DNA from: Desulfobulbaceae bacterium
GTDB lineage: Bacteria; Desulfobacterota; Desulfobulbia; Desulfobulbales; Desulfobulbaceae
Direction of reading: 5' to 3'
Assembly: GCA_023544645.1 (NCBI GenBank)
Contig: JAMJFO010000029.1
Span: forward strand, 1 to 37,982
DNA: 37,982 nt
Made by a program: the position numbers and the translations under genes. The notes below the pieces were generated by a model, which was not told where the DNA came from, searched no databases, and worked only from the letters and a program-made list of their open reading frames with translations. Of the stretch, positions 22,687 to 31,733 are shown in pieces; position 1 is the first letter of the stretch, and every line of letters starts with the position of its first letter.

Positions 22687-24114
22687 TTATTGCGGCGCAC
22701 TCACCGAGCCGTCGTAGAACACTTCGCACTCTCCGTCGGTGACGAGGTCCTTTGCCTTCATGAACACCTCACTAACCGGCCCGGTGAGGGTCTTGAGTAT
22801 ACTGGGATTCTCCACCACGGGTTCACGGAAGGCGCCATGCATTGTCTGCGTCACTTTCGGGCAGCCCCTGGCGTCGATCACCGCCACGACCAGATCATCG
22901 AAGCGCTCATTAACGAAATCGAGCCTCCCCCGAAGAGCGATCCGGTTCTCGTCCGTTGCCATGGCCGCATCCTGCGCCTGTGCCATGCCCCGCTCAACCT
23001 TCCAGTCGGAGACGAGTTCGCGGATTTCGGTGCTGCCACCCTCCCCTTGGAAAAGGCTCGCAAAGTTGTATCCCTTGGTGAGTGCCAGGCCCACAGGCCC
23101 GGCAAAGAAAAAGGCGCCCACATCCACGAGGTTGAAGTTCTGACTGGACTCATACCGGTTTAACTCTTCATCGAGGTTCCGGCCGATGAGCGTAAGATTT
23201 TCACCCTGCAGGGCGCCCTGCCCTTTCATGGACCGCTTTACCTCGTTCACTGTCTTTCCCCGCATTGACAGGTCCATGGAAAAATCCATCGTCCCTTCAA
23301 CGACCTGCTGCGGCGACAGTCTTTTAATGAACTCCTCGATGCGGAACTGCGGCAGCGAGTAACGGAGGTGATAAAGGGGTTCAGCGCCTGAAAAATCCGC
23401 CCGGATGCTCCCCGACCCCTGCGCGCCGAAAATACGCATCGTGACCGGCTTGAAGTCGAAGATCCCGTTCTTTCCCTCGGCGTCAATCTTCAGGTCGGAC
23501 GCGGCAAAGTCGTCAATCCGAATCTCTCCGCAGGTCAGGGCTCCGGTGAATGACAGGTTCTTCAGAGAGAAGGGGGCATTTCCGCGCGAAAAACGCAGAC
23601 CGCGCAGAAAAAGATCGCAATTTCCGGCCTCATACTCCTGCCCGGATTGCTTATCCGAGTAGAAAAAAGTTGCATCCGAGAGGGAAATCTTCGCGACCTT
23701 CAGGTCGGATGAGGCGGCTCCGGCCGCGTCCGGCTTCTCGAAGTTGAAATTGCCTTCCCGGTCGCGTTCGACAGAGATCATGGAGTGTTTCAGCGCGATA
23801 CTCCTGATCCTGACTTCCCTTCGGAGCAGAGGAATGAGAGCGATCTCCAACCTGGCCTCTTTGACCGAGGCAACCACAACACCACGGTCACGAATGTGCA
23901 CATCCCCCAGGGTGACATGCACACCCGGGAAGAAGCCGGTCTTCAGTCGTCCGTCAACGCTGACTTCCATATTCGAAATTTTCGAGGCCGTCTCTTCGAA
24001 GCGGGACCTGTAGGCATCGGTATCAACAAAAAGGTACAGGGACGCAGCAACAAGGACGTTGAGCGCAACAAACCCGCCGACCCCAAAAAGGATAATTTTA
24101 CGAAATCGTGACAT
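22687..24114 (-). CDS. AsmA family protein
   Basis: This 475-residue protein begins with one membrane anchor (IILFGVGGFVALNVLVAASLYLF), followed by DTDAYRSRFEETASKISNME and VDGRLKTGFFPGVHVTLGDV, the AsmA signature. EDREGNFNFEKP-like sequence (RDREGNFNFEKPD) and the long beta-rich remainder fit the periplasmic repeating-groove fold of AsmA/TamB-type proteins. These are linked to lipid transport and outer-membrane biogenesis. It is shorter than E. coli AsmA (about 617 residues) but ends with family-like DVVV/CPKVTQTMHG motifs. It is convergent with the GGDEF gene (24-bp gap, no visible terminator). Confidence 0.85.
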   Translation of the reverse strand: MSRFRKIILFGVGGFVALNVLVAASLYLFVDTDAYRSRFEETASKISNMEVSVDGRLKTGFFPGVHVTLGDVHIRDRGVVVASVKEARLEIALIPLLRREVRIRSIALKHSMISVERDREGNFNFEKPDAAGAASSDLKVAKISLSDATFFYSDKQSGQEYEAGNCDLFLRGLRFSRGNAPFSLKNLSFTGALTCGEIRIDDFAASDLKIDAEGKNGIFDFKPVTMRIFGAQGSGSIRADFSGAEPLYHLRYSLPQFRIEEFIKRLSPQQVVEGTMDFSMDLSMRGKTVNEVKRSMKGQGALQGENLTLIGRNLDEELNRYESSQNFNLVDVGAFFFAGPVGLALTKGYNFASLFQGEGGSTEIRELVSDWKVERGMAQAQDAAMATDENRIALRGRLDFVNERFDDLVVAVIDARGCPKVTQTMHGAFREPVVENPSILKTLTGPVSEVFMKAKDLVTDGECEVFYDGSVSAPQ

Positions 24115-24331
24115 GTGGTAAGTATAGCCAATCCGCGAGAATAGTGAAACAATGAATCATGGTCAAACAGGCTCTTGCGGCATGCAGACAGGCATTAAAA
24201 ATTTGGACTTCCCGCGCACCATGATTATCGTGACAAGCAAACCAAAAAAATCATAACCCCTCACACGGCTTGCAACTCAATGACATGATTACCCGGAAAA
24301 ATTGTAAATGATCACAGATGAAGGTGATACC

Positions 24332-25048
24332 ATGAGCACAAAGTCTGACATCCCTCCCCCGCCCGGGGAAAAGATTTCGACCGGCATCTACTCTTTTATG
24401 GATACGGTTGCCGGTGAGGCCGAGGAATATGCTGCCAATCACACCTCGCCCATGTCTTCCCTGCTCGAAGAGATTGAACGGTTCACCCTGAACAATACGC
24501 CCTACCCCAGCATGCTCACCGGCCGGGTCCAGGGCCGGTTCCTGCAACTGGTTGTTCAGTTGTCAGGGGCCCGGGACATCGTTGATGTCGGCACCTTTAC
24601 CGGCTACTCCGCCCTTGCCATGGCCGAAGCGCTCCCTCCCGGAGGCAGGATTCTCACCATCGAACACAACCCCGAGCATGCCGGGATCGCCCAGGATTTC
24701 TTCGACCGCAGCGCCGGCAGGGACAAGATCACCCTTTGCCGGGGCGAGGCCCTGGAAATTCTCAAGACCCTGCCGGACGGGCAGACCGATCTTGTCTTTA
24801 TCGATGCCGACAAACAAAACTATATTGCATATTATGAAGAATCCATGCGGATTGTGCGAGACGGCGGATTGATCCTCGCCGACAACGCCCTGTGGTACGG
24901 CAGAATATTCGATCCGCAGGACGATGAAAGCCGGGCAATTGCCGACTTTAATGAAAGGGTGAACACAGACGACCGGTCGGAGAAGCTGTTCCTGACCATT
25001 CGCGACGGCATTTATCTCATCAGGAAAACAGCTGTTCCGGATAAATGA
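24332..25048 (+). CDS. Class I SAM-dependent O-methyltransferase (CCoAOMT/COMT-like)
   Basis: This 238-residue protein has the family layout: an N-terminal helix ending TLNNTPYPSMLTGRVQGRFL, motif I VDVGTFTGYSALAMAEALP, IEHNPEHAGIAQDFF, the metal-site FIDADKQNY, and ILADNALWYG. Asp/Asn residues in the last two motifs bind a divalent cation, and the enzyme methylates catechol-like or other hydroxyls. The physiological substrate is unknown. AAGGTG (24321-24326) supports ATG 24332 over the upstream ATG at 24308. It is a single gene, divergent from the AsmA gene. Confidence 0.92.
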   Translation: MSTKSDIPPPPGEKISTGIYSFMDTVAGEAEEYAANHTSPMSSLLEEIERFTLNNTPYPSMLTGRVQGRFLQLVVQLSGARDIVDVGTFTGYSALAMAEALPPGGRILTIEHNPEHAGIAQDFFDRSAGRDKITLCRGEALEILKTLPDGQTDLVFIDADKQNYIAYYEESMRIVRDGGLILADNALWYGRIFDPQDDESRAIADFNERVNTDDRSEKLFLTIRDGIYLIRKTAVPDK

Positions 25049-25354
25049 GGCTGAGCAGGCCGCATTTTTTTATCCTGAATCCGTGACGGCTTCCGGGAGT
25101 CTTCTTTTGTAATTTCTTGTATTGTCGTTTTTATCATGATTCATATGTGTTTTGCGTACTTCACCCCACCGCCCTGCGGGGCGCACGAGAACGGCACAGC
25201 TGCTGTGTTGGCAACACGTTGATATCGCACCAGGATAATCAACATTGTTGCCGCCTTGTTTATGCCCTTCTCTTCAGGGTGCATCTGTACCGTTCTCACA
25301 CGCTCACGTATTCAGGTTTATGATTACCGCTGAAACGTATCAAGCCTTGGGAAA
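25049..25354. other. Intergenic region after the O-methyltransferase
   Basis: These 306 bp include T7 at 25067-25073 without a good upstream stem. A 68-codon Cys/His/Tyr-rich frame (25117-25323) looks like chance and is not called. No repeat or RNA gene was recognised. Confidence 0.4.
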
Positions 25355-25549
25355 ATGAAAAAGGAGGATCTCATTATATTTATCCTCGGACTTCTGCTGC
25401 TGATGGGCATGCTGTTGACAATATTCTTTGGCGGTGAAAAAAGCATGCACGGTGTCGGCAGTCTTCACGATATTCTTCCAGGGAATTCTCCGGGTATCAT
25501 ATCATGCAATTACATACCCTTTGACGAGGTACCATCAACCGGCGCATGA
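25355..25549 (+). CDS. Small single-pass membrane protein
   Basis: This 64-residue protein begins MKKEDLIIFILGLLLLMGML: two lysines and an acidic pair, then one strong hydrophobic helix (about 6-26). The polar tail ends FDEVPSTGA. The helix plus positive-inside charge argues for a real gene. The ribosome site is weak (GGGA before AAAATG). No family was recognised. The exported Gly-zipper protein follows after 180 bp. Confidence 0.5.
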   Translation: MKKEDLIIFILGLLLLMGMLLTIFFGGEKSMHGVGSLHDILPGNSPGIISCNYIPFDEVPSTGA

Positions 25550-25731
25550 CTCGGAAGAGGAAAACGCCGGCTTCCTTATTTTTCCACGCAATCGTAAAAA
25601 AAATCATTTCATTCTTTTTTCAGGTCGATATGGGGGGCGACATGACCCGATGTCGGGTATCCAAAGCAGTTTTCCGGCTTTATTCTGTAGGTAAAGAGAA
25701 AATTTATCAACCTTTACAAAGGAGCAAGGCC

Positions 25732-26142
25732 ATGACGAAATTAACTGCATTTGTTTTAGGATTTTTTATGGTACTGGCAAGCGTGAGCATTGCACAAGCG
25801 CGCCACAATTATGGACCTGGAGGATTGCTGATTGGAGGAGTCGGCGGCGCGGCCATAGGCCACGTCATTACCGGAACCCCGGAAGGAGTGATTGTCGGTT
25901 CTTTTGTCGGCGGCACCATCGGCATGCTCATTGATGCCCGAAAAGAGCGGGGCCGTGTAGTGGTCATACAAGACCGCCCCCGCCATTACCGGCAGTGGCC
26001 CGACCGTTCGTATAGAGGAAGCTGGTCCCATAGAGGCGACAGGCACTATTATGAAAAACGTGGGCATAACAAACGCTGGGATCGCCGCGGAGACCGCTGG
26101 GATAATCACCGGGACAGCTATAGAGGCCGTCATCTGCGCTAA
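25732..26142 (+). CDS. Exported glycine-zipper protein with Arg/His/Tyr-rich tail
   Basis: This 136-residue protein has a signal peptide (MTKLTAFVLGFFMVLASVSI, cut near AQA), a glycine-zipper membrane-like segment (GGLLIGGVGGAAIGHVITG ... GSFVGGTIGML, about 30-72), then a strongly basic tail rich in Arg, Trp, Tyr, His and Asp (YRGSWSHRGDRHYYEKRGH). Glycine-zipper proteins of this kind are usually outer-membrane-associated lipoprotein-like or stress proteins. The tail may bind metal, nucleic acid or polysaccharide. GGAG at 25721-25724 fixes ATG 25732; the frame is open much further upstream but without a start signal. Function unknown. Confidence 0.75.
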   Translation: MTKLTAFVLGFFMVLASVSIAQARHNYGPGGLLIGGVGGAAIGHVITGTPEGVIVGSFVGGTIGMLIDARKERGRVVVIQDRPRHYRQWPDRSYRGSWSHRGDRHYYEKRGHNKRWDRRGDRWDNHRDSYRGRHLR

Positions 26143-26171
26143 TGAAGAAAAAGTGTACTACCTGATAACGA

Positions 26172-27311
26172 TCATGCCGCACCGCCGGGATTTTTACGAT
26201 ACGCGGCGCTGGGGGAGCCGTCAACGTAGATGCCTTCCAGGTAGGAGAGTTTTCTTGGCAGCTGCTGCGCGGTGCCCCTGGCAATCAGGAATGTTGCTTT
26301 CCGGCCGACAGTAAGCCGGCCCAGCTTTTCCATGCCGAAAAATCGGGCGCCGATTTCCGATGCGCACCGGATGGTTTCCGCCAGCGGGCAGCCGGCCTTG
26401 ATGAACAATTTCATTTCCTCGACCATTGATTCGCCATGGAGTATGCCGACACTGCCGGCGCCGGTTCCCACAGCAGTTGTCACCCCCAATGCCTGGGCAA
26501 GCCGCAGTTGGGCGAGCTGTTCGGCGAGCATCTTTTTCCAGAAGGTTTCCGCGCCGGGGACCGGCTTGCCCGGCGCCACATAGCGCTGAGAGAAACGACA
26601 GCACACGTCCCCGCCGGTGCCCGCGCCGTCCAGACCATTTTTGGCCCGCACTACGCTTGGAATCCACAGCACACCCTTTTCCTCCATTTTTCTCAGATTG
26701 TCCTCGCCCATGCCGTATCCCTGTTCAATGGCATCGCATCCCGCCGCAAGCGCGTCGGCTACCTGCTGCGGGCCATTGGCCGCTACAACCGCTTTTTTCC
26801 CGCCTCTGAGCTGAAGGATGCGGCACAGGTCTTCATGGCTGAGCCGGGGATTTGGGGGTTCCTCGTCTTCGATATTGCCGGAATAATCGATCCTGAGAAA
26901 ATCGCTGCCCGATGTTCGAATGTCAATGATGTTTTTTTGTTTATAAGGTTCCATCAGGCCGGGTAGAGCATTGCTGTCGGCCACTCCCAGCACACCGTGC
27001 GCATGGCAGTAGCGGATATGCCGCTCAACCATGGCGGCCTTTTCCCCGGAGGTGGTTTTTTCGGAGGACAGCCGTACCCTGCTGTCCACGGACGGAGACC
27101 GCGACAGGGAGACGCTGCAGTCAACCAGGGCCGGCACAATGGTACAGTGGGAGAAGTCGTCGACTGCCGCCCGGTCATTGCCGGGAAGGTCTGATGCAGA
27201 GCCGATGGCGGTGATAATGGTGTCTTCCACGGCCAGAAAGATATTTCTGCGCGCATCGGCGCCGCTGCCGTCGATAAAGCTTCCCGCCACTATGAATCGT
27301 GTCTGGCTCAT
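26172..27311 (-). CDS. Amidohydrolase-fold protein lacking the metal ligands
   Basis: This 379-residue protein follows the imidazolonepropionase-like amidohydrolase layout: an N-terminal composite domain, VPALVDCSVSLS where PGLxDxHxHL is expected, AANGPQQVADALAAGCDAIE, then EQG where EHG is usual, TAVGTGAGS for GTDAGS, and the C-terminal LGRLTVGRKATFLI sandwich. All usual metal ligands are replaced (HxH by SxS, His by Asn in ANG, His by Gln in EQG, Asp by Gly in GTG). The frame is intact and the fold motifs are well kept, so it is probably an expressed pseudoenzyme rather than a decaying gene. Function unknown. It lies 128 bp downstream of the DUF349 gene. Confidence 0.8.
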   Translation of the reverse strand: MSQTRFIVAGSFIDGSGADARRNIFLAVEDTIITAIGSASDLPGNDRAAVDDFSHCTIVPALVDCSVSLSRSPSVDSRVRLSSEKTTSGEKAAMVERHIRYCHAHGVLGVADSNALPGLMEPYKQKNIIDIRTSGSDFLRIDYSGNIEDEEPPNPRLSHEDLCRILQLRGGKKAVVAANGPQQVADALAAGCDAIEQGYGMGEDNLRKMEEKGVLWIPSVVRAKNGLDGAGTGGDVCCRFSQRYVAPGKPVPGAETFWKKMLAEQLAQLRLAQALGVTTAVGTGAGSVGILHGESMVEEMKLFIKAGCPLAETIRCASEIGARFFGMEKLGRLTVGRKATFLIARGTAQQLPRKLSYLEGIYVDGSPSAAYRKNPGGAA

Positions 27312-27439
27312 GAATATGCTGTTTTCCTGTATATGCGGCCGTGTTTCCGAGGTAAGGGGTGGATTTATTTATTCTTCATGCCGGGCAGAATGCCTCCATT
27401 CCGATCTTTTTGTCCGCAGAGGGAAAGGAGAAAACAGCC

Positions 27440-30367
27440 TTATTTTTGCCGGCGGCTGGAATAATAGGCGTCCAGGGCTTTTTTGTAACGTCCCGTCAGC
27501 GGCCGTATCTGTTTTGGCGGTACCGGTCCGACCGTTTTCCACTCCTGCTCGATCCGCTTGACCTCCTCATCGATATCCTTTTTTTCATCCCGGCGACCGG
27601 CCAGCATGAAATTATCTTCCATGGCCAGTTTCAGCTCTTCGGCAAGCGACAGGGCCTTGCCTTGTTCCCGGTCTCCCGTTTTGTATGAGAGGTTAAGGAT
27701 ATTTTCCAGGCGCAGGCAGAGGCTTTCTTTTTTCTTCTGATTCTCCAGCTGCTCGGTTTTCAGATCAATGAAATATTGGCGACGTCCCTCAAAGAAGGCA
27801 TCGCAGAGCGCCTTGAAACGGCCATCCAGCTCTTTGTTGATCCCGCGGGGGGCCGGACCTGTCTCAAACCATTCTTTCTGCAACTCCTGCAGCTGCGCGG
27901 ACGTCTCCCTGTCTTTACCCCGGCCGGCCAGATCCTCCGCCCCGGCCAGGATTTCTTCCTTGCGGCCCTGGTTTAACCGCCGCTGCTCTTCTTCCTTTAC
28001 ATACTGCTCCTGTCTGGCCGCAAAGAACTGATCACATGGCGCCCGGAAGCGCTGCCAGACAGCTTCGCTCCGGTCGGGCGGCACAGGCCCTGTTTCCTTC
28101 CACTGCTGCTGCAATTCGGCCAGACGGGCGGCAATTTCCTGCTGATCGTCTGCCGCGGCTGCCTGGGCTGCAAGCTTTTCCGCCATAGCGCAGAGTTCTT
28201 CCTTGCGCTGCAGATTCTGCAGCTCTTCTGCTGCAAGCCATTGGAAATAAGCGTCACCTGCCGCCCTGAAACGCTTCCAGACCGCATCTGACTGCTGCCG
28301 GGGAACCGGGCCGATCTTCTTCCACGCGGACTGGAGGCGTTTGAATTCCCCGGGATATTCAATCCGGGGCGCTGCCGCCAACTGCTCCGCTTCTTCGCAA
28401 AGCTTTTCCTTTGCCGCAAGGTTCTGCTGCCGTTCCTCATCAAGGCGCTGGTAGTGCACCTGGCGGCGGGCAAAAAAATGATCGCAGGCCTGACGAAACT
28501 GCTGATAGAGTTTCTGTTCTTCGCGCCGCGATCCATGGGGGAGAGTTTTCCATTCCTCCTGGAATCCCTTGATGGCCCGGGCGGTATTCCGCCAGTCATC
28601 GGATTCCGCCAGTTCGGCGGCCAGAACACAGATCTCCCGGCGGCGGTTCATGGCTTCCACCCTGCGGGTTTTCTGTTCCTCAAGGTAGGGACCGGCCCGT
28701 TCGAAGTTACGGTTGCAGGCGCTTTGGAATTCATCCCATAATCTCTGGGATTCTTTGTGGGGAACCGGGCCGATTTCTTTCCATTCAGCCTGGGACTGCT
28801 TGATCACGTTGACCACGGTTTCCAGGTTTTCCTCAAGATCAAGCGCAACAACCCTTTCGGTCAATTTCTCCTTAAGGGTAAAATTGGCCCAGAGTTCCCA
28901 GTCTTTTTCGTGCTCAAGGGTTTTGAGTTTTTCGGTCAGTTCGGCAGCGATTTTCTCGAAACGCTGCTCAAGTTCTTTCCCTTGGGCATCGTCCAGTTTC
29001 GCCAGCTGCTGCCAGGCCTGGGTCAGCGTTTGCAGCCGTCTTTCCAGATGGCGGGGATTTTCGGCCCCGGCCAGATCCTCCAGCTTCTCACAGATTTTCT
29101 GCCGCCTGGACAGGTTCCGGGTGCGAACTGCTGTCTCAGCCCGGTTCAGTTCCAGGGAGGTGTCGGACACCAGTTTGTCGAGGAAGGTCCGGCTGAAGAA
29201 TTTGAACGCCGCCGGTTTCAGGTCCTTTTCTGCCGCCGCCAGCCGGGCCGCGGCTTTTTTCAGATCGTGGTTCGCAATCAGTTCCCGAATCCCGGAGAAT
29301 TGCTTTTCAATGGCCTCGACACGCCTTTTTTCAAGGTCGATCTGTTCCCGGTTGGCGTCAAAAGCGCGGCAGGCATCCACAAACCGTTTGGCAGTGGCTG
29401 CATCGGGCGCCATCCCGCCCCCGGCATCGTTAACCAGCGCTGCCCAGTCGGCCGCGGCCTGCTTCTTGACCGCTTCGGCATCATTTTCCGTGGAACAGGA
29501 CAGCCGCTCAATGGTGGCGCATATTTCTTCCAGCCGGGCCTGGAACCGCTGGAATCCGGCTGCCTGTTCAGCCTTGCGCTGATCCACTATTTTTTTATAT
29601 CCGGCATCGAAATCATTGCATATCCGGTTGAAATCCCCGTGGGCCGGATGGTTGTTTTCACTGTCCAGCTCCTGCCATTCCTGTTTGATGGATTCCAGTC
29701 TGAGCGCCGCTCCATCCATGTCCGGACTGTCGTTGAGTCGGGCGGCCTCCGCCATAAGGGCGTTTAATTTGCGGGCAACGATTTCCTGGTCGCTGACCGG
29801 ATTGTGCTGCTTTACCATTGCAGCAATCTTGTCCGCTGCCAGCCGCCGGGAGGTTTTGCTGGCCGCGTTTTCGCCGAGGTCAGCCAAGAGAGATTCATCA
29901 ATAATTTTCTCCAACGCCGCCATGGCCGGTTTTTTCCCGCAGTTCTGCTTGACGATTTCGGCCAGCAGAAATTGATCGTCTATCCTGTTGACGGCGGCCA
30001 GGCGAACATCCGGCTGCTCCCCATGGACGGCAAGTTCTGCCAGCAGGTCCGGGGAGGTGATCTGCTCCAGGTCTTCCCGCCACTCCTCAGCGGCCCGGCA
30101 GCCGGCTATCCGGTCGTAGAGCAGGGTTTCTTTCCGGGCGGCGATAACCGGAAGGTCTTCGGGGCCTGCGTCTTCCGCCAGCCGGGAAAGCGTTGCCAGA
30201 TCGGCCAGCCGGTTGATGGCGGCCAGACGCACCGCCCGGTCAGGATCTGTTCGGCCCAGCTCGGCAAGAAGCTCGGTTTCCCGGGGATCGATGGTTTCGA
30301 TGGATGCCAACCGCACCGCCGGATCCTTGTGGCGCCATTTCGGTTTTCTGAAATCAAATAAACCCAT
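27440..30367 (-). CDS. Large DUF349 repeat protein with HEAT-like N-terminus
   Basis: This 975-residue protein begins with HEAT-like helical repeats (DPAVRLASIETI, DRAVRLAAINRLADL, QPDVRLAAVNRI; residues about 15-170), then a long helical, charged region. At least six DUF349 units follow, each with EW/QWK...GPVP...LW.RF..ACD.FF (for example QAEWKEIGPVPHKESQRLWD and QQQWKETGPVPPDRSEAVWQ), with two degenerate units before them. DUF349 proteins occur in many bacteria and their function is poorly known. Composition predicts an almost all-alpha, coiled-coil cytoplasmic protein, with no signal peptide or membrane helix. Start MGLFDFRKPKW is the first ATG. Confidence 0.88.
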   Translation of the reverse strand: MGLFDFRKPKWRHKDPAVRLASIETIDPRETELLAELGRTDPDRAVRLAAINRLADLATLSRLAEDAGPEDLPVIAARKETLLYDRIAGCRAAEEWREDLEQITSPDLLAELAVHGEQPDVRLAAVNRIDDQFLLAEIVKQNCGKKPAMAALEKIIDESLLADLGENAASKTSRRLAADKIAAMVKQHNPVSDQEIVARKLNALMAEAARLNDSPDMDGAALRLESIKQEWQELDSENNHPAHGDFNRICNDFDAGYKKIVDQRKAEQAAGFQRFQARLEEICATIERLSCSTENDAEAVKKQAAADWAALVNDAGGGMAPDAATAKRFVDACRAFDANREQIDLEKRRVEAIEKQFSGIRELIANHDLKKAAARLAAAEKDLKPAAFKFFSRTFLDKLVSDTSLELNRAETAVRTRNLSRRQKICEKLEDLAGAENPRHLERRLQTLTQAWQQLAKLDDAQGKELEQRFEKIAAELTEKLKTLEHEKDWELWANFTLKEKLTERVVALDLEENLETVVNVIKQSQAEWKEIGPVPHKESQRLWDEFQSACNRNFERAGPYLEEQKTRRVEAMNRRREICVLAAELAESDDWRNTARAIKGFQEEWKTLPHGSRREEQKLYQQFRQACDHFFARRQVHYQRLDEERQQNLAAKEKLCEEAEQLAAAPRIEYPGEFKRLQSAWKKIGPVPRQQSDAVWKRFRAAGDAYFQWLAAEELQNLQRKEELCAMAEKLAAQAAAADDQQEIAARLAELQQQWKETGPVPPDRSEAVWQRFRAPCDQFFAARQEQYVKEEEQRRLNQGRKEEILAGAEDLAGRGKDRETSAQLQELQKEWFETGPAPRGINKELDGRFKALCDAFFEGRRQYFIDLKTEQLENQKKKESLCLRLENILNLSYKTGDREQGKALSLAEELKLAMEDNFMLAGRRDEKKDIDEEVKRIEQEWKTVGPVPPKQIRPLTGRYKKALDAYYSSRRQK

Positions 30368-30489
30368 TTCTAAAACATGCCTTATTCATCAGAATATTTC
30401 ATGGAAAATTTCCAGGGAGTCCGGGGTCAGCCCGTTTAAAAAGCATTTTTCAGGTCACACTCTCCTGGCCCAACAGATATCTCCTGCCT

Positions 30490-31482
30490 TCATGCGGTGA
30501 AAACAGCGTAAACAGCAGTCACCAGAATGATGACCGCTACCCGGGAAACCTGGCTGATCACGATAAGTTCGACGGCCAGTTTTGGTTTGAAAATCCCGAC
30601 GTAGTAGGGAAACTGGTGCCGGAGAGCCCGTACCGGGGTGGCCAGCACATTCCCGACCATAAGCGCCAGGACCACATCCCGGTAACTAATGCTGGTAGCA
30701 TCCAGCAGGGCCCCCGCCGCTGCCAGACCGGCGGTAAATTCAGCGCCTACATGCAGCGCCACGATCCCGAGCGTCTGCGGGTTGAGCCAGGACAGAAATG
30801 ATACATGGTCAGCAAGAAAATTCCGGGCATGATCAAACAGACCAAACCGGTTGAGAAAGAAAAACAGGACATAGGCGGGAACGGTGAATATCATTATATT
30901 TCCGATCCGCTTTTGAAAACGGGTCCAGCTTTTGGCCAGGGCCAGCCTCCAGGTCACGGGCTCATGCTCTCCTCCTGATTGCTCCTCCCGCGACGCGGGC
31001 AATGGGGGTTTGAACAGAAAATGACCGGCCAGCACAACCAGGCCGGTCTGCAGAACTGCAGCGGTCAAAGTCAATCCCACATAGATGACGGCGGCTCCTT
31101 TGATCAGCGGCGCGGTCAGAAAAAACACCGTGGGCAGATGGAGAAAAAAACGCGGCAGGCTGTTGAAAAGGTTGGCCAGGACCAGTTCCAGCTTGGACAT
31201 TTTACCCTGGTCGTACGCCTCGGCCAGCATGGTATTGGCAGCCACGCCGGAAAAAAAGGCCATGGAGAATCCGGCGCCGCTGAGGGGTGAAAGTCTGCCC
31301 AGTCTGGTGAGAGGCCTGGCAACTCGCGCAACCTGGCGCGTCCAGTTCAGGGCCTCGATAAAGTTGCCCACCATCACGCCCAGGGAAATAAAGAACATCA
31401 GGCGGAGCAGCGGCCAGAGCAGACCGTCCCATAAAACCAAAATTGTCAGATTTCCGTCGATCACGCTCTTTTTTCCGGCCAT
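30490..31482 (-). CDS. Gate/nucleoside-recognition domain membrane protein
   Basis: This 330-residue integral membrane protein has about eight hydrophobic segments in two related halves, the pattern of SpoVA/SpmA-SpmB-like Gate domains. Recognisable pieces are SPLSGAGFSMAFFSGVAANTM in the first half and TLGIVALHVGAEFTAGLAA and VLALMVGNVLATPVRAL in the second. Related domains occur in nucleoside transporters and FeoB. It may transport a small solute, but the substrate is unknown. It is upstream of the DUF349 gene on the same strand (122-bp gap) and may share transcription. Confidence 0.8.
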   Translation of the reverse strand: MAGKKSVIDGNLTILVLWDGLLWPLLRLMFFISLGVMVGNFIEALNWTRQVARVARPLTRLGRLSPLSGAGFSMAFFSGVAANTMLAEAYDQGKMSKLELVLANLFNSLPRFFLHLPTVFFLTAPLIKGAAVIYVGLTLTAAVLQTGLVVLAGHFLFKPPLPASREEQSGGEHEPVTWRLALAKSWTRFQKRIGNIMIFTVPAYVLFFFLNRFGLFDHARNFLADHVSFLSWLNPQTLGIVALHVGAEFTAGLAAAGALLDATSISYRDVVLALMVGNVLATPVRALRHQFPYYVGIFKPKLAVELIVISQVSRVAVIILVTAVYAVFTA

Positions 31483-31733
31483 TCCCCGGCAAAGGCGACT
31501 AATGCGCAGTTACATGCAGACAATAACCGCCTCGCCATGTTGAGACCTTACAGGAAATTTTGAATTTTGAAAAAAACGGGAAAAAGGGCTGATCAGGCCG
31601 GTGAACGATGATGGCGGGAACCCAGAGGCTGAAGGCATAGATCCCGATGACAGGCGCTGCCATGCGTTGCGGTTTCATACAAAAATGAAGACCTCCCGCC
31701 AGCCCCGGTCAGCCTGGAACAGCAATCACTCTG

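Noticed and set aside
25117-25323. 68-codon plus-strand frame
   Set aside because: Cys/His/Tyr-rich composition, no ribosome site, no membrane or domain pattern.
28713-29767. Long plus-strand frames (289 and 336 codons) opposite the DUF349 gene
   Set aside because: They are antisense shadows: Ser/Phe-rich, without motifs, while the minus strand has clear DUF349 repeats.
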